From NCBI GenBank assembly GCA_007026445.1, contig VDMD01000001.1, positions 1,116,001 to 1,180,000 on the forward strand: DNA of 64,000 nt, given 5' to 3'. Positions within the stretch are counted from its first letter, which is position 1, and every line of letters starts with the position of its first letter. The stretch is from Schizophyllum amplum. Its lineage: Eukaryota; Basidiomycota; Agaricomycetes; Agaricales; Schizophyllaceae. Position numbers and translations under genes: made by a program. Shown in pieces: positions 34,657 to 45,431 of the stretch. The notes under the pieces are model-generated. The model was not told the origin of the DNA and did not search any database. It saw only the letters and a list, made by a program, of their open reading frames with translations.

Positions 34657-35725
34657 CTAGTCGTCTTCCTCGTCGCTGTCGGCGAACTGCAGGGGTTGGT
34701 ACCGTCGGGCCTTCTTGATAGGGTTCGCGAGGGATGCACCCTTGAGGACACGGGGTGGAGGGATTCCTGTCAATGCCTCAATTAAACAGCGCAAAAGGGA
34801 GCGATTGGTAGCAAGTGCTCACTATCAGCGTCACCAAAGTCAATGCGAGGCCGCTTTTTGTCCTCCGCCGTGCTGGCGTGTCCGCCTTTATCAGGAGATT
34901 TAGCAGAGTCAGTGTCCGCTTCCTTAGCTGACATCGACGCAAAATGATGTTAGGAATCGTCAAAGAACGATTATTATCAGACTAACCAGGCGTCAAATCG
35001 GCGACCGAAGGTAGCAGTCGGCACTGGCGCGACTGGGCATTCTGCGCGACCTGTCATTTTGATGCGTGTCAGCGGGGCAAGGATCCCTTCACAGTTTTAT
35101 GACAAGCTTGCCTTCAACAGCAGACTCGAAGCGAACGCCGCTGCATCACCGGCCTGCATCTCCTCGAGAGGCATATGAAGGGGTTTCTTCGCACTTGGTC
35201 CCAAAGTGAGCTACGCGGTCACATGAGCGTGCCGCGAACGAGACGCGGGCGACGCGCTCACATTGATCTTAGTATCGGACTTCGGGTCCCAATCGCCCAC
35301 GCAAATGTCCCCTTTCACGATAGTCTCGCGAAGCTTGGTTGAGAAATTTTGAAGTAGCTTTTCGGACGCCTTTGTGCTCTGCAATAATCAGCTCGACCCG
35401 CCTCGCGATCAAAGCAGAATCGTGGCGTACGACGATCTTGAAAACATCGGCTTCCTGCCATTCTCCATCCCACCAGCGCCCTTCTACGCCTTGAAGCGAG
35501 ATATGTATCCTCCAGGATGTGCTGCTCACGTTGCTCATAAGCACGAATATCTCTCTGTCCTGGTGGATGACCTACACACAACTTCGTCAGCTTTCAGTTG
35601 AGTTACAGAGCCAAAGTCAAGCTCCGTGGACAACATGTCGATAAATGCATGCGAGCTAGAAGCACACACACTTGTATAACATCGTCTAGGCAGGCAAAGT
35701 GCGAGAAAACATTCCGCGAGGTCAT
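34657..35725 (-). CDS. PAXX-like protein (XRCC4 superfamily, non-homologous end joining)
   Basis: Seven exons: 35725-35672, 35571-35431, 35378-35262, 35210-35112, 35050-34987, 34927-34823, 34766-34657, joining in frame to 229 aa (human PAXX 204 aa). The head reads REIFVLMSN...TSWRIHISL, then EKLLQNFSTKLRETIVKGDI and KINLTLGPS...PLHMPLEEM, the strand-helix-strand order of XRCC4/XLF/PAXX heads. The tail is basic and acidic: GASLANPIKKARR and DSDEEDD. GASLANP resembles the PAXX Ku-binding tail (GESLINPGFKSKK). Intron 4 needs a GC donor (AAG|GCAAGC, 35111-35110). If correct, the protein would bind Ku and stabilise end joining in the nucleus. XRCC4 itself is less likely because no long coiled coil follows the head. 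The gene is divergent from the next one across about 166 bp. Confidence 0.6.
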
Positions 35726-35891
35726 GGTGGGAAGTCTTAAACAGGAATCACCGTGACGCATTGGTAAGTCGAACATACACGTGGCCGACACGGAGCGCCG
35801 GAGCCGTCGAACGGTCACAAGATTCGCGTCCTCCGCTCAACACTGGCTCAACATCCACCACGCCTTCGCCGTTCGCCGTTCGAGAATACTC

Positions 35892-36582
35892 ATGCCTACT
35901 ACTGAAATCGCCATCATTCCTCTCGTTGACGGGAGCAATATCAACGACGCCAACAACGGAGCTGCCATCGCTGTGAAGGAATGCTTCGACACCGTGAGCG
36001 AGCAAGCCGATGGTGTGCAGCAGTACTATCTAGGGATGCAAATTGAGGATCCCAGCATGCTCGTAGCCATGATCGGTGTGCTTTCACTTGTATCCTCTGG
36101 ATCTTCAATCTGACCCTATCGCAGACTGGGACAATGCCGAGAAGCACCAGGCGTGGATGAAGCACCCTGAGTACGGCCCAGTCAACGAGCGCATCGGTGC
36201 CATCTTTGCCGCAGCAGGCAAGGTACTCCATGCCGACTTCTTTCCCTCCGGTCACCTGGACAAAACCATTGCTGCGCCCGTGACGGAAATTGCCCTGTTC
36301 TATTTCGACGGAGCACCACCGGAGGACTACATAGTCGGCTTCGTCAAGGCGCTTTCAATCCTAGATAAGGAGAATGATATAATTTCAGCGGCGGCGGGCA
36401 TCACCCACGAGGAGCTCGAGTATGAGGGCGTGAAAGGGAAGGCGGCGGTGGTGATCTTTGGATGGACGTCTGTTGATGCGCATGTGGCATTTCGCCAGAC
36501 GCAGACGTACAAGGACAACATCGGAGTGCTGATGCGCACGGCAAAGAAGTTCGAAGTCAAACATGTGAACTTCAGGAAGTGA
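35892..36582 (+). CDS. Dimeric alpha/beta-barrel (ABM-like) protein
   Basis: Two exons, 35892-36075 and 36125-36582, give 213 aa; junction MID|WDNAEKHQAWMKHPEYG. Two ferredoxin-like halves are visible: N-terminal TEIAIIPLVDGSNI with YYLGMQIEDPSML and the WDNAEKHQAWM helix, and C-terminal TEIALFYFDGA with AAVVIFGWTSVDAHVAFRQT. That pattern is typical of the antibiotic-biosynthesis-monooxygenase/stress-responsive barrel superfamily, whose fungal members have mostly unknown substrates. No signal peptide. Confidence 0.75.
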
Positions 36583-36866
36583 AAAGTCCAGTGAGTTCGC
36601 ATGTCCCTCGGCCGGTTCGACTCCATTCTCATACCTTTGTCAGACAGTTCATTCAGGCGTCATTCGCCAAGCATCGGCGATTGTTAATTGTTCATGGACC
36701 GGCCTTACTAGGTCCGTTTGTGTCGCGGTGGTACAAACGTCATGTACGCCATTGTTTGTGACCGGCCTCTTGGACCTGCGTACTGTATATAATGACCGTT
36801 GCTGACGAGCATATCTTGCTTTGCGCACATTGGAACCCCCTTGACTGCCACTTCTGCTCGCCTCAA
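36583..36866. other. Short intergenic region
   Basis: Contains a B-box-like GGTTCGACTCC near 36614 but no tRNA fold around it. No other feature. Confidence 0.3.
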
Positions 36867-38016
36867 ATGGCATCTATCCAAGATGGCGTTCGACGACGCC
36901 CGCCGAATGTGCCGCAACCGTCCACTCGCAACATCGTCACCTCTCCAGTTGATGGGAGAGTCTTCTCGCCCACTTACATATTTCTCGCGATCAAACTGCG
37001 AGACATCTTGGATCCTCTACTCTATCCTGAAGCGTACGCCGTGCCACTAACAGCGACAAAGTTACTATACTCAGGCAAGTTGTTGATCTGCATTCTCATT
37101 GTAAGAGGACCATGGCTGACTTTTGCACGGCAGCTTTGCTCTGTATGTGCAAGCTTGAAGAGGATATCTCAAGCTTTCCGCTGGTGGGCTGTCGCAGTAA
37201 TCCGCATCCTGGCAACTTGATTACAGTGCCTCGCTCTCTGGTTAGACCTGTCACTCTACTCGCGCGTCCACCCGACGACGCCGCGCCTCCGGAGACTCAT
37301 CTTGCGTATACGGACCTAATCTTTAATACCATTTGCTGGCACGAAGACGTGACCAACACCATGCTAGATGAGAGGCTCAACCTACCTCCCCTTCTCCGGA
37401 GTGCGTTGGTCATTGCCGCTCATCGATATCTCCTACTGACGCGTCGGTAGCACGGCAACACATCTTAGAACTTCGCCTCGAACTGGTTCGATTGACACAA
37501 CTGTGTGAGGCCCAAATCGATCTCCAGGCGCGAGGATTTGAGCTTCTACATCAGTTTGAAGCATTTGTCAGGACCTCGCAAGAATCTCAAGAGGTGGCCA
37601 TACAATTCATGCAAGCCCAGCGAGCTGGGAATATCGCCTTCGATCCCGCCCCTTTCTTACAAGGCCGACAGCTGGAAGACACGTTATTCATCAAGGAATT
37701 AGAAACCAGGCCAACCCAGCCTCCGAAGCACTTCGTGGTCTACACCTCGAAATTGCCTCACGAGACGTACACCGACGTACAGAAGAAGATACATCCTTAC
37801 AGGCGGCTACGATTCCCCAGCCAGAGCCCAGAGGTCTATACCCGTCTTTACGTGGAGATGGATATGCTTGGCAACCTTTGCAACATGGGATGGCTCTGCT
37901 GGGTTCCGGGCAGCCTCGGCGTAACCAGCTCGCGGCAGCTCTCTACCACTCCGTGGCCTATTGTTGACCGAAGACGAGGTGTGCCCCTCGGGGACCCTTA
38001 TGTTTTCACTTTGTAA
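36867..38016 (+). CDS. Unrecognised protein
   Basis: Proposed model: exon from ATG 36867 to 37074; GC-AG intron (TCAG|GCAAGT at 37075, acceptor at 37133); exon from 37134; intron of 50 bp near 37401-37450 (GTGCGT to GTAG with a TACTGAC branch site); last exon to 38016. A further optional in-frame intron lies near 37182-37229. The middle contains an amphipathic helix (ILELRLELVRLTQLCEAQ) and the end a Tyr/Pro-rich segment. No domain recognised. The model is frame-consistent but rests on splice logic alone; parts could be 3' UTR or a decayed gene. Confidence 0.4.
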
Positions 38017-38447
38017 CGCGCAGTAGAAGTATTCATGCTGCTGAGCAATTTCTAACGTTGTTTGACTCTGGTGTGTTCGGTATACGGATGCGGATTGGCG
38101 TCAGACTTCAGCGGCCTGGGTTGGGCCTGGGTGAGGAGTTCCCCCACACGGTCCGGTGCACCGGTGTGCGGGGATAAGAACACCGGTTTGGGACCGGTTG
38201 GCGGCATTGCCCGCGATCGACTGATTTCCCAATTTCTCCCATGAATCTGCGGCAACAGTAGTCGCTCCTTGCTGGACCTGCAGCCAGAGAGTATCACAAG
38301 CATGGAAGAAAACCATGAAGGACTCGGGGGTAACGACTCCCTCACGAAGAGTCTTATGTAACGGAAACTGAAATGCTCCCATAACAATCACATGCGAGAC
38401 CAAGGTCGGCTGACCTTCGCCCGACCCGTGATTGGGGAAGGGCAAGA

Positions 38448-38453
38448 TATAAA
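38448..38453 (+). promoter_or_regulatory. TATA box of the fumarate reductase gene
   Basis: TATAAA about 61 bp upstream of the ATG at 38509, followed by a C/T-rich leader. The remaining 430 bp back to 38017 hold no recognisable gene. Confidence 0.6.
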
Positions 38454-38508
38454 TTCGGCACGCCGGGATTGGGTCTTCGTCACTTCCTTCCTCCTCTCAT
38501 CATCCATA

Positions 38509-40498
38509 ATGGCCCAGGTTATCGTTGTCGGTGGTGGTCTCGCCGGTCTCTCTGCTGCCCACACGCTTTTGGAGCGCGGCGCCAATGTACTGCTGCTCGA
38601 CAAGCAGGGGTGCGTAACACTATTTTCGCCCCCGAGACGCTGCTGACAACATACTTCAGCTTTATGGGTGGTAACTCTACCAAGGCCACGTCTGGCATCA
38701 ACGGTGCAGGCACGCAGTCGCAGCAGGATCTTGGTATTCCTGACAGCGCAAAGCAATTTTTCGACGATACGAAGAAATCGGTGCGTGGCGGAGACAGTTG
38801 TAGCGCATCTGATCACTCATGCGAGACAGGCTCGTGAACTTGCTCGCGACGACCTCATCCGCGTACTGACGGGCCGATCCGGCGACGCTGTCAACTGGCT
38901 CCAGGACAAGTTCGGTCTTGACCTGTCGAAGGTTGCACGTCTAGGAGGTCATACTCAGCCGCGGACGCACCGTGGAGGTGCGCAGTTCCCTGGCATGGTG
39001 TGTCCGCATGTTCTTTCAACTCTCCCTTGATGACTTACTCGCCGTCCAGGTCATCACGTATGCGCAAATGGAGCGCCTTGAGGACCTCGCTGTCTCGAAC
39101 CCGGAGCGTGTCAAAATTATCAAGAAGGCTCGCGTCTCGAAGCTCATCAAGGAGGGCGAGTCGGTCGTTGGCTGCGAGTATGTCCACGGCGGCAAGACGG
39201 AGACGGCTTATGGCCCTGTCATTCTGGCTACCGGTGGCTATGCTGCGGACTTCACCGACAGCTCGTTGCTGAAGAAGCACCGTCCCGAGTACTATGACCT
39301 GCCGACTACCAACGGCGATCACTGCACTGGTGACGGCCACAAGCTCGCTATGGAGATCGGCGCCAAGGGCATAGATTTGGAGAAAGTGCAAGTTCACCCC
39401 ACTGGTTTGGTTGACCCCAAGGACCCGGAGGCCAAGGTCAAGTTCCTGGCCGCCGAAGCGCTGCGTGGTGTCGGTGGCTTGCTGCTCGACAACGAGGGTC
39501 AGCGCTTCGTGGACGAGTTGCAGCACCGTGACTATGTGACTGGCAAGATGTGGGAGAATGGCAAGGTGAGCGAAACCGTCATCTAACTTACTTGATCCTT
39601 ACGCGCTATTCAGTTCCCTATCCGTCTCGTGCTTAACGGCAAGGCGTCGAAGGAGATCGAGTGGCACTGCAAGCACTACGTCGGCCGTGGCTTGATGAAG
39701 CGCTGCAACAGCGGCGACGAGTTGGCGAAGGAGTTTGGCGTGTCCCCTGCCGTCATCAAGAAGACCTTCGAGCAGTACAACCAGTCTGTGCGGACACAGA
39801 AAGACCCCTTTGGCAAGAAGGTGAGCTCGATCTATCAACAAGCGAGTCGCCCTGGTCTGACCACGTCCTAGTTCTTCTCTGGGGAGTGGTCGTACGACGA
39901 CTACTACCATGTCGCGATCATGACGCCCGTCCTGCACTACACCATGGGCGGTCTTGAGATCGACCCCGAGTCTCGCGTCATTGATGGCAGCGGCAAGCCC
40001 GTTCCGGGTCTCTTCGCCGCTGGTGAGGTCGCGGGTGGTGTGCACGGCGCCAACCGCCTGGGTGGCTCTTCACTGCTCGGTTGCGTCGTCTTCGGCCGTG
40101 TATCCGGCGATTCCGCCTCCGCATACTTGCTGCAGGCCTCCGGCGAGGCGCTGAAGAAGGCGGGCGGTCGTCTCGGCGCCGTCGCGGGCCACATCTCGGG
40201 AGCACCGACACAGGCGCCGGCGACAAAGAATGAGCCGAAGGGCGGCGAGCCCAAGGCGGGCGTCAAGACCTTCGACATGGCCGAGGTCGCGAAGCATAAC
40301 AAGAAGGACGATGTGTGGGTCGTCGTCAACGGGGAGGTGCTAGACGTCACGAGCTTCTTGCCGGACCACCCGGGAGGGGAGAAGGCGATCTTGCTCTACG
40401 CCGGTCGCGACGCAACGGAGGAGTTTAACATGTTGCATGACCCGAAGGTGATCCCGAGATATGCGCCAGACTCCGTTATCGGCACGTTGAAGAAGTAA
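38509..40498 (+). CDS. Soluble fumarate reductase with C-terminal cytochrome b5 domain
   Basis: FAD enzyme of the Osm1/Frd1 family that reduces fumarate to succinate, re-oxidising reduced flavins or NADH. The N-terminus has the FAD-binding loop VIVVGGGLAGLSAAHTLLE. Splicing restores GFMGGNSTKATSGINGAGTQ. Then come LGGHTQPRTHRG (substrate binding), ILATGGYAADF, GDGHKLAMEIGAKGIDLEKV, HPTG, and GLFAAGEVAGGVHGANRLGG. After a Pro/Lys linker (about residue 490), a cytochrome b5 domain begins (TFDMAEVAKHNKKDDVWVVV) with heme motif FLPDHPGGE and distal-ligand region FNMLHDP. About six exons with short introns. No clear targeting signal, so cytosolic location is likely. Yeast Osm1 and Frd1 lack the heme domain; many filamentous fungi have it. 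Confidence 0.92.
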
Positions 40499-42586
40499 AG
40501 GCGTGCGCTGTTGCTGTCCATTATCCTTGCTTGTATATTCTTCACGACTTCTGATGTACCACAACGCTTAGCATATTTTTATTGCATCCATTTAGCAAGC
40601 TCTCTCTTGTCACGGCGCGCTTCGGTGAGGGTCGAAGACCGTACAGTATGGTGAGCAGCGACGTTCATATCAAATGAGGCTCGCATAGAGCCTGCGATGA
40701 TCTTGACGCTTTGGCCGGCTTGACCCTCGAAGAGGTTCGTCTTGTTCATCGTGAAGGTTGGGCGCAAGTCGGTGCGGCCGAACCTCGTTTTCGAGGTGCG
40801 TTCAGGATCACTGCCAGACTGCCAGTCTATTCATCTTCAATGACCATCTTATGGACTTTGTCGACTGTCCAGTCCTGCATAGATCGCCTCGTGGGCCGTC
40901 CCGCGCGTCCGTCTTGTCGTCTCTGGCTCCCTTACGCTTTGGACTTGTCATGACCACGTAACTTGGGTGCGAGCTCACCTTGCGAAATTCGCATGGGGCC
41001 TTTGCCTTCCAAGAGCGAGCTTCCCCGGTTCGCACGCTGTCTTACTCTGCTCTCTCTACCTCTCACGCTCACCCTCGGCGACCCTCATACTCTCGTGCAT
41101 AACCTCCGGCCGTCCCATGCATCGTCCTTCGCACGAACTCGACTTTGGTCGTACGTGCAGGCTGTCGTTGCGTCAAGCCCAGCATCAACACCCCAACCAG
41201 ACCCCAACCGTCGACCCTTCCTCCGCATTCTGCGCGCTCGAAACACTGTTTCGCGGCTCCGAAGCAGACTCTTATGGCGCTTGCTCATGCTCGGGGCTCG
41301 GAACTGTCCATGCTGGAGGCTTCTCTGGCGGGCTTGCTCACGGCGCGCCAGGCTTGCTTATGGCACTCTCTGGTCTCGCTCGTGGCGGGCGCTTCTATCC
41401 ACCTCGAGGGTTGTTGTATGTGTATCATGCTCGCCGCTTCTCTCAGGTCGAGGACGTACACCCCGTAACCGTTGCACGGTGGGCTCGTGCACGGGATGAC
41501 TCGACGGGTTCTCATGCGCTCGTACAGGCTCGTACATACTGCCGGGCATCGGGCAGGTGTAGTGAGTCAGACCGAGGTTCGCATCTCGCAGAGATTGCAT
41601 CGGACTACCAAGGTTTATGAGAACCGGGATACGGGGCTTCAAGCTTCAAGCTCCAAGACCTAGACGAGGCGTATCCTTATGCGTTACGGTCAATCTGGCC
41701 TTTGCTCGCGCCTCCACAGAGAAGCAGACAAATAAACGTCAACAAATCAAACGAACAAACACTTAAATCAATCCCACCACCACCTCCTCGCGCGCCACTG
41801 TCTGTCGCCTTCTGTTTTCCCCAACGAATGAATATTGATCACTTGGCGCCCCTGCAAACGCCGGATATGCCTACGCGATTGCGGGTGTCGCGGTGTGTAC
41901 CTGGGCGTCTGTGCAGTCGGAGCCAACCAGAGCCAACCAGAGCCATGCCCAGCATCGTGACCTCACTGCCGGCCCGCTTTGCTTCCGTGTTTTTGGGTCC
42001 ATTTGAACTTGATGGAGCGCTCGTTGCAACAAGGTTAGGCCTGTCGAGATTCTTGCAGTGTTTGGGGCCTATGCAGGCCAGAGAAGGGAGGCGTCCAAAC
42101 TTCGAAGCTATGCCTTCCCTGGGCCTCCACTTAGCTTCACGGACGATATGTTTTCCCGCCAGAGCAACAAGCTCTGCCAATGAAGCCCGTGCCATTTGGT
42201 ACCGCGCTGATTGCGACGGATATCTTGACTGCAATCTGCTCCCTGTGAGGCGCCGTGCGAAAGTTGGGCCGTACCATCGGGAGACGGAAGACCTTCGGAC
42301 TTTATGTCCGACCGTAAGCGTGTGGATGAGAACAACGCACGCGATGGGCTAGCTGGCTTGAGGAGGCAAAGTGCGCAAGGCCGCATGATATTCTAGGGGC
42401 TAGAGCCCTTGGAAAACTGTTGCCTTTGACAAGAAATTTGCGCCAACAAGGCGACAACAGGCGACAATCGGACCCCGTAAGCGGCATCGGCCGAAGCGAG
42501 TCAACAGAACATATGGAGAAACATGTGGCGGAGCGCTTAGACGTGAGCGCGAACCCACCTTCGCCCCTTGACCGTACTGAACGTCG
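40499..42586. other. 2.1 kb without a confident gene
   Basis: Contains C/T-rich frames on both strands but no splice chain or family match. A short direct repeat, two copies of AGCCAACCAG plus AGCCA, lies at 41921-41945. The right part should hold the promoter of the following regulator. Confidence 0.4.
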
Positions 42587-45431
42587 ATGTCGATGGACGA
42601 CGCGAAGGCGTCCAGCTCAGACCAGGGTCTGCCCTCGCCACCCACACTCTCGCGCCCCTTTCGTTCGCGCAAGAACAGGCCCTGTGACGCCTGCGTGCGT
42701 ACTGCCTCCTCGCCCGACTAACGGGCTGCTGCTGACCTTGCGCCGCAGCGACGCGCAAAGACGCGGTGCGCGATCCCCGCAGCCGGCCCTCCGTGCGTCG
42801 AGTGCCAGTGAGTGATCTCATGCGCGCCCCCCATCGATCTGCTCACGGCGCGCAGGCAGACTCGCAAGCAGTGCACCTTCGATCAGCTTCCCCCCGAGCG
42901 CAAGAAGCCCTCGAAGCGGCCAGGCTCCCCCGTCAGCGGCAGTGTCTCCCCTGGCGGGCCCTCGTCCTCTAGCGACAAGCGGCCGCGCGTGGTGTCCAGC
43001 GCGAGCATGTCCGCGCAGGACAACCCTAACGGGCTCGATGCACTCATCCATGCTGCGTCGCGAGAAAAACGTTTGGCCATCAGCCCATACCCCGAACCCA
43101 TGTCCCTTGATTTATCCACTCCAGATTCCCTCGATCCCCATGTCATCACTGCCCTCCTCACCGACGATCTGTTGCCAATAGGCTCCAAGCAGGCCGGCCC
43201 CGACCACACGCAGCTACCCGACACATCCTACATACGGCAGATATCCACCGTCAGCTCCAAGCCGCAGGTGTGCCAATACACCCTTCTCCTGGCGCGCTCT
43301 GACCCCTTCCCTGCAGTATATCATCTTCACCCAAAAGCCGAAGAGTGTGTCCCACCGAGCGATCGTCAGCGCCGTCCAGCTGACCCCCATCAGAAACCCA
43401 AGATACAACTCAACTCGAGAGAGAGGCCCTCTTGCGTCTCGATGCGAGTTTGCAGCTCCTGCGACCGCCTCCAAATGAGCGCCTCCTTCAAGAGCTCTTC
43501 TTCACCCACTTCAACTCCGCCTTTCCCCTACTCCTTCCCCAGTACATCAACCCCACCGATCACCCCAGCTTGCTCCTAAAGCTCTATCTTGCCGCGCTCG
43601 TTCACACTCGCCAGTACCGCCACTCCGCCAAGGCCGTCCGCCGTCTCGTGCACAATGGCGCCTCCTCTTGCATTGAGAACAACGCGCCCCTTGTGCCGCG
43701 GCTGCACAGCATCGCTGGTGCTATCCTCGAGCTAAGCAGCCGGCCGGTTTGGGATGCAGAGTCGCGATACATCGCGTTATCAAGGGTATGCTTCATTTAG
43801 TGTCTCCCGCACGCTCGTAATCTGACTCACACGATATCTAAAGACGATAGCGCAGGCTCAACTCATGGGCCTGCACATCGACCCGGCTAACTGGGCAATT
43901 CCTGCTTGGGAAAAGGAGCACCGGCGGGTGCTCTGGTGGAGCCTGCGCATCCACGACGGCTGGATGTCCTTTCTCAACTCCCGCCCGTCGCACATACAGC
44001 TCGACAATGCGAATGTGCCGCTGCCGGCGCTTACGTCGATGCTCGCGACGTCTGCGCCATCGTCACCGGCATCCGCACCCTCGCCGAATGGCGGCCCTTC
44101 CATAAAGGCGGAGCCGTCAGAGGCGGTATCGCCTGCGTCGATACGGTCCCTGCAGAGCTTTTTGTATCAATGCCGCATAGGCGCGCTCGTCAACCGACTG
44201 CAGGCACAGGTGTGCACGCTCACTGCGGCTACGCTGACCTCGCGGGAGGAGAGGCTGAGAAGGGTACAAGACCTGGAGGCGGATGCGAACGCACTACTGG
44301 ACGAAGTCAAGCTCGAGTGGGAAGAACTTGGGATTGGCGTGAGCGGACGCATGAAGCCGTCAGGTATCGGTGAGTTGATCGTGTTACGTCCGAATTTCCT
44401 GCTCTGACGCTTCGCCAGCCTGCCTGATGACGACTCTCCTCTGCTTCCGCTGTATGCTCAGGAGGATATCTATTGAGTTGTATATTGGTCTCGGCAGCCC
44501 GTACGCGCGCATATCCTTCACGTATCCCCCGTCTGACGCCTTGCTTGAGCTAGATTTGTGCCCGACGACGACACGCTTACTATATTCGCCGACACGGTTG
44601 ACTACTTTTGTCTCCTTGACGGCTATGACTTTGACAGCTTCTGGATCAGCTGTGAGGACTGCCCTATGCCGCTCCCCCATCGTCACTCATATTGCTCCAG
44701 ATATCGGCCATATCCTGTCTTCAGTCACGTCTTCGCTCATCCGCCTCTCCCTCGCTATGGCCTTCAATCACCAGCAGCATTTGCAGCAACATCTGCAGCA
44801 ACAGCAGCAACAACAGCCCCACCTTCAACGACCCCCGCCACCCCCTTCATCCTTCCTCGCTCCCGCTCCTGCGCGCACGTGCCCCATCGTCCTCCTCTCT
44901 CGCTTGCGCAACGCGCTGCATTTCGCACGTCAGGAGCATGACTGGGATTGTGCCGACGCAGGCCTTCAACGCACAGCGAATGTTGCCGCCTGCCTGCAAA
45001 GCGCGGAGGAGTACGCGGGCATCGTGAATGCGCTCCAAGGACGCATCGCGCTTGGCGCGAATTGTGGCCTTCACATACACCAGGGGCCTGGCGGTGGAGG
45101 GGAAATGCTCCTCGGCGGTGCGGCCGGCGTCATGCCCCCCGGCGCGCCAATGCAGGGAATCGACCAGAGTGCATGGAATATCGATCTCAGCGCGCTCGGG
45201 TTGGACTGGGGGTACGACGGCGGGTTCGATACGTGGGGTGGGGGTCGTGGACCACAGATGGGGATGGGCCGTGATGCGCAGATGGGAGTGAGCGGTACGG
45301 GCGCGGGCATGGGCATGAGTGGCATGGGTGTCGGCATGCCAGCCGGGGTCCCCTCGCCGACGTACAGCCAGGCCTCCCTGCGCCGCGTGCCCCCCGATGG
45401 GATACATCTGGAGGATGGAGTCAGTAATTGA
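42587..45431 (+). CDS. Zn2Cys6 transcription factor, Dal81/TamA-like
   Basis: The ATG at 42587 opens MSMDDAKASSSDQG. The zinc cluster is split by two introns: CDAC ends one exon, RRAKTRCAIPAAGPPCVEC the next, and QTRKQCTF continues, giving all six cysteines. A Ser/Pro-rich linker with a nuclear-localisation-like KRPR follows. The fungal regulatory middle domain starts at ERLLQELFFTHFNSAFPLL and includes MGLHIDPANWAIPAWEKEHR and RVLWWSLRIHDGW, typical of the Dal81 group of nitrogen-source co-activators. The C-terminus is Gln-rich (LQQHLQQQQQQQPHLQ), then Gly/Met-rich (GMGMSGMGVGMPAG), suited to activation. Stop at 45431. The junction near 44371-44425 is the least certain. The target pathway is inferred only by resemblance. 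Confidence 0.8.

Noticed and set aside
36606..36630. B-box-like GGTTCGACTCC suggesting a tRNA gene
   Set aside because: No A box, acceptor stem or anticodon arm can be folded around it, and it starts within 30 bp of a protein-gene stop.
41702..42352. 216-codon open frame on the plus strand
   Set aside because: Starts with TTG rather than ATG, has no domain or hydrophobic pattern, and similar frames occur on the other strand, so it looks like a GC-rich chance frame.
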